64,000 nt of DNA from Otis tarda (taxonomy: Eukaryota; Chordata; Aves; Otidiformes; Otididae): NCBI GenBank assembly GCA_026413225.1, contig CM048552.1:187150053-187214052 (forward strand). The letters run 5' to 3'. This document shows positions 24,614 to 40,861 of this stretch, piece after piece. Position numbers and translations under genes: made by a program. The first letter of the stretch is position 1, and each line of letters begins with the position of its first letter. The notes under the pieces were generated by a model, which ran no database searches, had not been told where the DNA came from, and saw only the letters and a program-made list of their open reading frames with translations.

Positions 24614-26685
24614 AAGGAAAGAAAGAAAGTATGAGTTTAGAGAAGTGGTTAACACCAAGGTTTCAAAAGCAGGTTTTGGATATCTAGTTCGAAATACTTC
24701 AAAGGACCTGATCAACAAGTGTGTTAAGCTGAATACCTAAAATCACTACAAATTTTAGAAAACCTTGACCTCTACCACTGTGTACAGATTTTCTTCTATG
24801 CAGTGAACATTCATGATTGAACGCTCATCTCTTAGTGGCCTTCCCTACACTAAATGTTACTCTTATTACCTAATGACACTCCTGATAGAGACAGGTCCTG
24901 TCATGATCACTTTCTAGATCTGAGATACTAATGGCATGAAGCAGCCAGTAGTAAATTCAAATATCTTCCCAGTGCAGCTACTGAGGTTGATCTCATTTGC
25001 AAGCCTTTTCTGATGGCTCTGTAAACATCATCAAAGCAGCATTAAAACTACAGGGGAAGGGACAGAGTCAGGCTACCCACAGTGTGCTTAAGTATATGAC
25101 TCCTTTCCACTTACGATCAAGAGCTCTGGATTCAAGCAGCTCTGGTTAGCAGACAGGCTGAATGGCACATTGCTCTAAGATACCACATGTCTTGCAAAGA
25201 AAAGATTTGCAATTCATTTCGCTTACCTTTGGATTGCTAAAAGTAATGCATGTAGCCAGAGCTAATTGCCTTGAGTCCTTTTATAGACTGTGAGAGAAAG
25301 GTATTTTCAGAAGGTGATTCATCCTCCCCATTCTACCCCAAAGATGAGAAGACTGCACAGGGAGCCAAGGCATGGCTTACAATAGATGTGTAAATCTTTA
25401 GCTGGTAAGAGTCACCCCCGCCAGTTATACAGGTTGAATACGAACCCGTGTACCCTGTCCAGAAGAATTCACATGTATTCATTTCTTTATATCTAGTAGA
25501 AAATGTTTACGTCAGTCAGCCCTCTTTCTCTGCATCCTCTTGTATTTTGGCTACATCTATCACTGCATTTCTCTGCCTGTTCTCCTGACATTAATGCAGT
25601 AAGGCACTACCAGAGAAACACAGTTACACTGGGGGAAGAAGGAGAAATAAAACACACTGCATGCAAACCCATTTCAGAGGCTGAGAGCAGAAAATCAGAG
25701 CACAGGCAGAACAGCCTGAGTGTTTCTGGCGTGCTTGCAGGCACAACACAAGTAAACATCTGAAAGACAAAACTACTATCGGCTCAGCACAGAAAGCAAG
25801 CTGCCAGATCCAGACAAAAATGGGTGTGAGATCCAACCTAAGCATGCGTGTGCATGCTGAAGAGAGCCAGAAAATTTCTACAAATGTCACCATCCACTCC
25901 GGTTTGATATATGGGCCCCAGAGGCCAAGAACTTGTCTCTTGGATCTTTTTTGTGCGAACTGTGACATCTCAGACAGTTATATAGAAAGCTCACATCAAG
26001 AGCTTTCTATATGTTTTGGCTCAATATCTGCTCCCAGTTATGCTGGTGGAAGGAACTTCAGATTCACACTAACCTAACAGAGTTTATTTTGCCATCTGTC
26101 TGTGTTTAGTCTTCACATTAATAATTAAGGCAAGCAATGCAGATTGGGATGGAAATTCTTTCCTGAGGAACAGAGCTGTGTGCCGTGCAAACCACCTAGC
26201 AGCCGCTGAAACTGTTGTTTCAAAAATCATGAGTGAGAAAGTTCAGTACTCATTTTTCCCTAAGTATTGGCATTTCTAGGATGTCCATTGCCATGGGCCT
26301 GTTATTTAACATTTCTGCTGAACAAGAGCATGCCCAAAAAGTAATGGGCTCAGTTAATAACATGCTGTGAACTTTGAGAGGGTTTTTCGAGCTATAAATG
26401 TACTTTCTGCGGTCTGTTAACGAAATCATCCTTTCTGTCAATGAAACAGGGCCATGGAGAGGCGAGTTGCATGAATTTCCCCTGATGGAGTTTTTCCCAG
26501 CTCAACCCACAGTGCAGGGTTATTTGTACGGAGGCCCCTTCACCAGTTCAGAAAATCCTTCCAGTCAAAGGCCGCATCCCTCAAAAGGGCCGCTGGCATT
26601 TAGTGAGGCTTTGCCTCACTGTTCTCCTCCACTCAAGAGAGGGGTGGTGGGTCACCACCGAGCCAAGAGAGACTCTGTCAGTCAT

Positions 26686-27002
26686 TCATAGAATCATAGA
26701 ATGGTTTGGGTTGGAAGGGACCTTTAAAGGTTACCTAGTCCAGCCCACCCACAAGGAGCAGGGACATCATCAACTCCATCAGGATGCTCAGAGCCTCATC
26801 CAACCTGGCCTTGAATGTTTCCAGGGACGGGGCATCCACCACCTCTCTGGGAAACCTTTTCCAGTGTTCCACCACCCTCATTGTAAAAAACTTCTTCCTA
26901 ATGTCTCATCTGAATCTACCTCCCTCTATTTTAAAACCATCACCCCTTGTCCTGTCACAACAGGCCCTGCTAAAGAGTTTCTCCTTGTCTTTCCTTTAGG
27001 TA
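26686..27002 (-). mobile_element. CR1 retroposon, 5'-truncated, minus orientation
   Basis: The plus strand shows the reversed tail TCATAGAATCATAGAATGG followed by GGTTGGAAGGGACC and continues through reversed ORF2-end sequence to about 27002. Plus-strand open frames across it are antisense and carry no meaning. Confidence 0.94.
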
Positions 27003-28667
27003 CATTAACTGCTTTCTAATTCAGATCGCAATGGGGCAGGTGCAAATGAACAAGTCTGGTGTATTTTATGCAACGAATGAAATCCCAAAGGGGCACGGTG
27101 AACCTGGCAATAGGTAAAGGCATGAATAATCTCACAGACAAATGCATCCATCACTGCTGATGTGGGATGTCTTTGCCTCTTTGGAGTTTTTTCCTGATTT
27201 ACACTGAGCACAGGCCACACAACTTCTGCGGGGATATGACTCAGCACTGAATTTTGGCACAGGCTGCTCAGAGTTAATTGTAATAGTGAAGAGCAGAGCT
27301 GTGGGGGCCCCACTGCTATTGATAATCCTCCTCACCATGTAATCACATTTTAACCCCCTTTGGCCCCATTACAAACCAATACTTCTCTTCTGGAGGATAA
27401 AATACTTACTTGAGTTTTTTCTCAGTTCTCTTTACCAAAATTCTGTATAATAAGAGATTTCAGACAGGAATTGATAAATCCATACTAAAGGGAGGGAAAA
27501 TATTAATGTATTATGCCTCATGGAATAAAAGGGGGAAAACAGAGCTCTTGAATGATAGTTAATATGTAATGGCAAGTCTCTAAAGAAAATAACACTGCCT
27601 TCATTTTTGTGTACATTTGTTTTTTTAATAGCCCTGCTCATTTTGACTTGTGGTCCTGAATTCTTCACATCAGTAATTCAAGTTTCCATAAAGAAAACAT
27701 AGTAAATTTTGAAGCCAGAGTGTAATTAAAGACAGTTACAAGAAAATAATCTCTGGGCAATTTGAATCCTTTTAGAACCAATATGGCTAAACTATCGACA
27801 GAACAAAGAGGGGAAATTAATGGATCTCATATCAGACTTGAGTGAAAGGCAACGGTTTTGTTTGGGAAAACCACGCAGCAATTGGCATTTAAATCTGACT
27901 TACAAAGCTTGCTATTTAATTTTTTTAAAGTGTTCTCTCACCGCATATTTTCATCTTGAAGAGCGATACTGAGAGAAGCTTACCATGGTTTGGCTGGCTG
28001 CTTGCATCTTCTGCAAGGCAGGTGCTCTCTGTGCTTTACAGCAACCAAGTTTCTTTTCTTCTTCATTTCTTTTTTTATAGTACTTCAGTTTTGAATGTCT
28101 AGAGTCCATGGTACACAGGACTGAGAGATCCATAGAGAAATATAAGCCTCAGCATTTGCCTTTCTACACATCCTTTCCCAGGAGAGCAGGTCGTACTGCT
28201 CTGAAGAAAACAAAGAGAAAAATATTTTTGTTGGTCTGAGCCTAAACCGAATGTTTCAAGGTGAAAACATGAAGTTGCTCAGGAGATGTTGGGGCGGGGG
28301 GGTGGTGTTATTTCTGATAGAGCAGCCTAATTTTTGAAATCTATGGATTCTGGAAAGAGGCTGCTCACTTCTTTGAGTGCTGTCATTAAGCGAGCTCAGA
28401 GGTTGTCCATTTGTGTGTGTCTCACCTTGGCCAGCCAAGTGCAGTCCATTGCCTGCCCAGCCTCTCAGCTGACCGGGTACTCTCCACAGTTGTGTACAAC
28501 TGCATCTGGCAAGACCTGCTGATCTTTGTCACTCTAAGGCATCATACCATATGAGTAGTAGAAAGACCAAATACTGTGTTTAAAGAGGCAATACTTGCAC
28601 TGAATCTCTTCATCCTGGGATCTCTCCTAAGTTATTTCACTTCTTCCCGTCTTCTGTTTCCTTTCAG

Positions 28668-28725
28668 CCCCTTGAAGTCAACAGACGAGCTCCAGATCTA
28701 CCATAGTGAAGGAGATCAGGCTGTA
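28668..28725 (+). repeat. Ancient amniote interspersed-repeat fragment inside an exon-like segment
   Basis: CTTGAAGTCAACAGACGAG followed by GGAGATCAGGCTG resembles the same old repeat theme (ttgaagtcaatgggag ... gcaggatcaggcc). It lies between a strong acceptor and a strong donor; see the findings. Confidence 0.4.
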
Positions 28726-29264
28726 ATCTTCCATATCTCACTGCAGGGCAGAACAAGGCTGAAATCTCCTGAGGAATGGTAAGTGTGATGGGACCTTGCC
28801 ATAACAGCTCGACTGTGGGAAATGTCATGTTGTCATGTGCAAGTATCCCTGGCAGAGGGGCACTTTTGCAAGAGCCCTTGTGTGAATATAAGAGAAGCAG
28901 CATTTCTCATATTCACACGGCATTAATAGAAATCCTGTTTTTGTAAGTAACTGCACTTCCAGGAACATTATCAACAAATCCCTAGGGCCAGGTTACGTGG
29001 GAGCATCAGCAGCAACCAACAGCCCTGTGGGAAGGGAGCAGCAAGGGCTGCAGAAATCTGACAAAAATGTGGGGACAAAAATTCTTTCTTTTGGAATTGT
29101 CTCACTCGAGGCTTTAAAGTTAGTGGGCTCAGAGGCAGAGAGCTGGGGCTAATTCTGGACTTCTTGTGAGTCTAATTCAATTCCTAGAAATGGAGCTGTG
29201 TCTGCTTAAGCTTGGCTCCACACTATCTTTTCCAAAAGCAGTCAGGCACCAGTGCAATTGTCAG

Positions 29265-29340
29265 AGTCACCTAACTCCCACTGATGCTAGCTATGTGCCT
29301 TTTGAAAATCCCACAAAGGGTGACTGCAAATCTGGCCCCA
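29265..29340 (+). repeat. Ancient amniote repeat fragment
   Basis: CACCTAACTCCCACTGATG followed by GTGCCTTTTGAAAATCCCAC resembles an old repeat common in turtles and birds that carries 'cctaactcccattga' and 'cttttgaaaatccca'. Family not named. Confidence 0.45.
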
Positions 29341-32300
29341 AGTATACTCACTTCAGTTTATTCAGCTGTAATTACGGGTCAGCTCTGAGTCCTTCCGGAG
29401 TCCTTCCACTGAACTGCTCTTGTTCCTGGCACAGCGAAGACCTATATCATTGAGTTGAGTGGGGCAAAAATTAATTCTGCGTACTGAAAACTGAAAAGTG
29501 AAGTTACTGAAGGGTAAGAATGTGATGAATTAGTTCTCTACAGTGAAGTGACACTAAAGCTAGCTCTAACTTAGGAACAGCACAGAGTGTTTTACTGTTG
29601 ATCAGTCCCCTTCTTTCTTCGCTGTTCCCCTTACAAATACCGGCAGACGACGGTATTGTGTTTGTCAGTTAACAAGGACACAGTGTCACACACCAAAACA
29701 CAAACAAGCCCAGACTAAGAGCCTGCATCTGAGCAGTCCCAGGGCTGATGTTATACCTGGGCCTTTTTAATGCAGGGAAACTCATTAATGTGAACACTTT
29801 GGGACCATACAACCATCTGAATTAATGAACACTCCTGTTGCTGATGTGTAGTCACAACCAGTGCAAAGACATATTTCTTTTTTTTTTTTCTGTAAATGAG
29901 TATTTTGGCATGAAAGAAAGCAAAAATACTCAAGAAGTTTAGCATGCATGCACTGAACACACTTCTGGAAGACAGAGGAGCAGCGGATGCAGGAGCAGGT
30001 TAGCGTTTGACTAACTGAGCTGCCTGGATTAGCAAACTCTGGAATAACAGCATTACGGGCCCCAAGAAGCTGGAAACCTCATATATGGATTCTCCTGGGC
30101 CTTGGAAGGAACTTCAGAATCAGGCTAGAAACTCTTAGCTCAGGCCTACCTCAAGATTGAACTTCTGAAGTTTCAAATCCTCTGCTTATTATTTTTAATC
30201 CATCTTCATATTTTCTGGGCCTAAGAGTGCATTGTTTCTGGCAATGACATTACTTTGTCCATTTGTTTCCCGACACAGTCAGGGACAAGTGGTCAGCATC
30301 TCAGACATGATTTACTGAGGTCTCAGTGTCTCCTATGATGTCATGGCTATTTATTTCCTAAGGAAATCATCTCCCTGGAAGAATAAATTCATGTAAACAG
30401 CTAATGTTAATTAGAAACTGCCAAACAAATGCTTGCAAATTAAGGAGCCTAGAAGTGAATAACAGATACATACATTGACCGTCTGTTGATGAAGCAGGAC
30501 AAAACACTTCCCTTTCCCTTTCATCCCCAGTTCTCTTGCCGATCAGAGAAACAAGAGGGCTACAGAATAGCTAGGAATGAGCTGCCACCATGTGGCCAAG
30601 GAACGGTTTTAGCTACTTTTCTAGAAATCTCCTTCAAGAGCTGTTGCTCTGAGATAAGTGACAGTCCCCAGCACTTACTAGTGAAAGTTTTCTGCTTGAT
30701 CACATATTTCACTTCGGTGGCACTCGCAGCGCTTCACTGGCCATAGGCTTCTTGTTGACATCTTGCTTTCTTTTCAGTCTCATTTTAATAAAAGAGTGGA
30801 ACACATAACTTTTAATTCCAGAAGTTCTTTTAATACTTTCCTTAATAGGTCACTTCATCTTCTGTAAGGGGTCAGAGTATCATAATCACTGAGCCATTCA
30901 AGTGATGATGCCTGGTCTTGCCTTTAAAAAGATGGATAGTTTTTTAATATGACAAGCCTGTTAGTAGAAAACTTCGCCATGCACTAAACTACTGCTAACC
31001 AAATAACAGACTCTACAATCTGCTTCTAAGGCTGGTCTAAAAGCAGCTGGGCTCAAATGTTCTGATTTGCCTTCAGATTCTTTCAGAACAACATGCCTTT
31101 CTAACCATTAAACTCAAGACAAGAGTCATTCCAACTGACTTGTTGCAACTTGTTTCCACTTTACCATGGGCATAACTCAGAGCTGTAGACCCAAAAGGTG
31201 GCAAAGGCCTAAACGCAGCCTGCTGTGACTGGCCAGCTTCATGCTAATTTCATCTCCTTGTGGGCCTGCTCCACCATGAAAACAGAAAAGATGCTCTCCT
31301 GAATCTGCCCAAGCAGAGCTACAGACTGGCCCTACAGCTGTGAAAATTTTAAAGACATCCAATAGATGCTAATCTAATATTTTTTATACACCCCAATCAG
31401 TCTGTAGCAGGAGATAACTACATATCTTTGCTATGCACTATCTTGGAGGACTTTCTGCATCACTTAATGTGGTGCTGGCACCTTCTGCCTTCATTGTAAC
31501 TTTATGGCACCGAAAGATTCAAACTAGAGTGCACAGCTGCCAACTTTCCGTTAGCTGCCTATATTTGTTCTGTTTCTGCCCAAGACACTTATATTTTCAG
31601 CTTACTTACATGCATCTTTATTACACTGAGTTGCTCAACACAAAAGGACAAAATCATTTTGAATCCGCCAGGACATCATTTCTTCAACAGACTTCATCTC
31701 TCTTCAGTTACTGGATTCTTGTACATAGAGTCTTAGTTTCTCACAGGTGGTCGTGGATGAGGTGTGACAGAAATTCATAGCCCCTAGTGCTCAGCAATGA
31801 CACTGAGTAGAAGAATGTGAAATATCCCAGTACTTCAGCTGAGCTGAATTTGGAACAACGAAATAAGAGATACTCTCCTGAAGATCTTGCCTATTACTCC
31901 ACCACACTCTGGGAAAGAGCTTTTGGGGAGCAGTGCTGGGGGGGAACACTCCCACACGGCAGCCTTGATCGATAAGAGCTCCTAGTCGATGCATTTTATT
32001 ATCAGGGCCTGGGGGCATGACTGAAAGAGCTCACTAACAATCTCTGCAAGGGATCTAGGTCACACAGAGCTCTGCTGGTCATGAATAATTCTTATGTACA
32101 ATTTGCATTGTCAGAGTACCGACCATAGGTGCTTAATTTCAACGTTGCAATACCTGAAAATAGCTGCATGTTGCAGCAAGGTCATTTAGAGGGCCTACTC
32201 AAGGCAGAGAAAGTCCATTTAGTGTCAGGGCAGAGACATCTGTCTCCAAAGGCCTTGGGCGACCAATTCAGAGCAGCCAAGGAGCACCTCTGTAGAGGAA

Positions 32301-35161
32301 CCAACTGCTCCTGGCAACCGCATGGAAAGCTACCGGTGGTAGGCAGGGACATGGTTCCGTCTTGGGGCAATATAGAGTGTGCTGCTACCCACACCAAACC
32401 CTTCTCTGAGGAGGAAGCTAACGTAGGGGATGGAAATGCTTCCCTTTCCTCTCTCCTGCTTCCTTTTGCCTCAACTGCCCTGCTCTAGCATAGGTAGCAC
32501 AACACTCAACTTCTGGGCTTGAAGCCTCAGCTCCTGTCTCCCCAGAGAGTGCCCTAAGATGCTAGGGCCACTCTCCAAAGGTCTGCTGGAGCTGAGCCAT
32601 GTCCAGTCAGGAGCTTGCAAGGGCTAATATGCCAGGAGAAGGAAGATGCCTGCATTTATGGGACAGGAGGTAGAAAATATTCTCAGAGAAAAACTGCTTT
32701 ATTTTACTTGCTTAATTAAAATTTCCTAAGATGATAACAGGCTTGAAGTGAGCTTTAAGAAAAGGAAAAACAATCACAGAATCCAAATCAAAATTACAAA
32801 TCTTTTTTGCCCGCTGCGTCTCTTATTAATAAAAGCAAACACATATTTCACATTGGAGTTTCTATGCTGGACAGAAGGGGGACCCTAACCCTCTGTCACA
32901 GCTGATGACCAGCAATGTCTCCATTTTACAAGGACAGACAAGTAGTCATAGGGAAAGTCAAACATGCTGAAACTGTTTGGTTCTGCACATCGCAGTGCAT
33001 CCTTAAAACAATAGAAAAATAAGTTTAGCTACTCCAATGAGGAAAACCTTGGCACTATGACCATGAAGCACAGCCCAGGGTAGAATGCCATTGGAACACT
33101 TCTTTTATTCTTATTTCATCAATATTTAATTATGCACATGCCTAATTCTGTTACAGTAACTCAAAAAGATGGTGAGGTTTTCTGTCAGCATCCATCCATG
33201 TTGCAGGTTCTAGTAGCAAAAATGTGACCACACACTCAGTAAAAATGTTCCTCGGCATGAGATTCTGCTTGGAGAGGGGTTTCAGAGTGATACAATTGCC
33301 AAAAATTTGCAGGTTTTGACCTTAAATGATCATGCCAAAGGCAGAACAGTTTTAAAGACAGTTACGATGTTCCGTTCAGGGCAGTCAGGACAGGTCTAGG
33401 GAGGTACAAAGGCAGCAACACTGTACAGAGAATACAGACTAATCGCGAGAAGCACCAACAGCAGGGAAGCAAAACCTAGACCTTAATTTAAACTCTTAAA
33501 AAGATGTACCAATGATCTCAGTTAAACCAGCCATTTTGAAGAGGAGAGATACGAGACAAAGAGCGACAAAAGCACCTCCCGAATTAAAGTGCTACAGAAA
33601 CAATTCACCCTTCCCCTTCAAGAACACCGCTAGAAAAATAAATAAGATGCTCTAATCAAACAGGAGATGCCAGCTCTGAGTGGAGGAATATGTGGGTTTT
33701 GGCACTCTCCTATCTCATGACAGAAAGTGTCCTAGATCAGCGAGATCTGAGAGAGGTACTTCCACCTTGTGGCAGAAACGCTGTTTGAATGACTCAGTCC
33801 CAAAGACCGAGAACACAAATCAGCAAGAGTTGCCACCTGCCAAATATTCTGTATGGTGGGCACAAAGTTTATGGAGGTTATGATATATCAGATGGATTAT
33901 ATGGAGTGCTAGTGCCTTACGAAATTTATCCAAGCCTGTGGACAAAAAAACCTACTAAACGTAGAAACAAGAAATAACCAGTGAATCACCAGCTCGCCAT
34001 ACCAGTGCTGCCACGATCCATCTGCCACAGTGAAACACCAGTTGAACACCAGATGAAGAAAAACAAAGCAAAGGCTTGACCCCAAACATCTCAGCAAATT
34101 CTTAAGACATGAGCTGGGGGATGTGCCTCAGACCAATGCCTGTGATATAAATGGTATTGCCCTATCTAAAGGGCCAAAGGCTGGTAAAGCTCAATAAAAC
34201 TGGCAGAGTACGGGGCTTAACAATTTCAGGTATCACTTGGAAGAGGTATCACCTCCAAGATGGAAAAGCCTGAAGAGGAACACTTCTAGACTGCATTCTT
34301 CCTACTATATAGTCTTCAACGATGAAATAGCAGAGTTCCAAATATTGAGTATACTGTAATGCTGGATTTGTCTGCAACTTGTCTTCTGCCCTTGAAAACA
34401 ACCTTTGCTTCAATTTATTCACAAAGTGTTCTTCTCCAAGCCATTAAGCTTTTCTAGTGTACACTGGGATGTCTAGATTCAGCAACCAGGTGTTAAAATA
34501 GATGAAAACCAACAGGTGGTGTAACCGTACGAAAAAACTTGTATACATTTGTGTACATTTGTGCATGCAGTGAATCCCTTGATGTTGTATCCTATGACAG
34601 AACCATTCCCAATTGCTAGCAGTGTACAAGATAGCTTGTTTTTTTCAAAACACACTGGAGCAATTCCTCAAAACACAGGCTTCTAATGCTGATTACTTCA
34701 CTGCAGCTTTTTCCACTTGTATCACAGCCTGCTTGTACCTCGGTGCTGCTGTGTACTCTCGGATCACAGAGTCAATGATGGCACATACAGATTTCCACAT
34801 GCTAAAAAAGGGGAAAATTCTGCTTCACTGCCTTGAAGTTGGAAAGACTGGTGCAAAAGCTCCAACATATTAGCTGAATTGCTTGAGTTGCTTCGCAGTA
34901 CTGGAGTCAGAAGAAAAATTACTGCACCAAGCAATCTCTGAATCATTGCTTTCAATAACAGCACTAGAAAAAAGATTTGTCAAGTTGGAGTTCCCCCCAA
35001 GCTGAATGACAAAGCAGTATTGTTAGGCACAATGAACTCGACGAGTTAAACCCTCACATGAGTCCAATGTTGGAATAGCCATGGCTTAAAATACATCCCA
35101 AATAAAGAACCTTCAGTGACTGCACACGTCACTTCTAGGGTATAAGAGTTGGGTCAGAAGT

Positions 35162-35181
35162 AAAAAAAAAAAAAAAAAAAA
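35162..35181 (+). repeat. A20 homopolymer
   Basis: Twenty consecutive A on the plus strand, so T20 in the 3' flank of the C13orf42-like exon 3. No target-site duplication or retrocopy was recognised beside it. Confidence 0.9.
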
Positions 35182-35240
35182 GCAAGTCTTACATGTCCTA
35201 TTTCAGATATTCTGTCTTCAGCTGAAGAGGGAATATTCTT

Positions 35241-40200
<4,960 letters not shown>

Positions 40201-40529
40201 AGTGTGTCACTTCCTCCTCTTTGTACTTTTTCTCCTTCAGCTCCTTAATTTAACCCTAGACTAGTAATCAGCAGCTATTACTCTTACCCTCAGCAGACAG
40301 ACAATTTTGCCACTTACTGTAATGAGGAAAAAAAAACCTGTTGCTGCACAAATTGCTTTCAATCTAATACATTGTGCAGAGCACGACGGTAACACAGAAG
40401 TGTGCTTTCTATTCCATTTGTGTCAGTGAAACAGCTTTCCTCGTTCAAAATATAATATAGGAGGTCAAATACTATGCTTTGACCTCTTATTTGACTGCCG
40501 CTCCCCATAAAAACCACCGGCATCGAGGC

Positions 40530-40690
40530 AGAAATTCCCCCTTCCGCGATTCCTCCGCACCGCTCCCTGCCCCGCTTACGGCCGCCGGACGGCAGGCGCT
40601 GACCGTGGTGCTGAACCTCCCCCGCTCTCCAGCGTCCGTCCGTCCGTCCGAGGCGAGACCCGGCAGCCTGGCAGGCCTCTGCTGGATGCT
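40530..40690. promoter_or_regulatory. Small CpG-rich block, probable promoter of the C13orf42-like gene
   Basis: About 150 bases with roughly 19 CpG dinucleotides counted by eye, in otherwise CpG-poor AT-rich DNA. It sits 330-490 bases upstream of the start ATG. It contains four GTCC units (40634-40650). On the minus strand a GGCC|GTAAGC string could be a splice donor, which would make this a non-coding first exon. The sequence shows the composition; the promoter role is inferred from position. A 124-codon minus-strand open frame (40861-40487) runs through it and is treated as a finding, not as a gene. Confidence 0.55.
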
Positions 40691-40861
40691 TGTTTGGAAG
40701 AGTTTGTTGAGATCAGCCTCGACAGGGACAAAAGTCTGAGTGGGGGAGAATAGTTTCTGTCGGGTGGAGTTCAGCTGCTGAAAGAAGTCGCTCTGGGTTT
40801 CACCCGACGGTAACCAGGAGATGGCTACAGCTACCTGATACCACAGCACCACTAGGAACAA

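Larger units (their letters stand above)
24614..35240. other. Non-coding stretch between GUCY1B2 relics and the C13orf42-like gene
   Basis: Contains a minus-strand CR1 (26686-27002), old repeat fragments (28.67 and 29.27 kb), an exon-like segment (28668-28778) and coding-looking minus-strand pieces at 34.3-34.97 kb. The H-NOX exons of GUCY1B2 and any fourth C13orf42 exon should be here if kept; neither was found with confidence. Confidence 0.55.

Noticed and set aside
31240..31300. VEQAHKEMK on the minus strand, resembling the GUCY1B2 segment QKAHRKMR
   Set aside because: Only about eight residues match, the flanking acceptor is poor in pyrimidines and there is no donor. It is too weak to call an exon relic.
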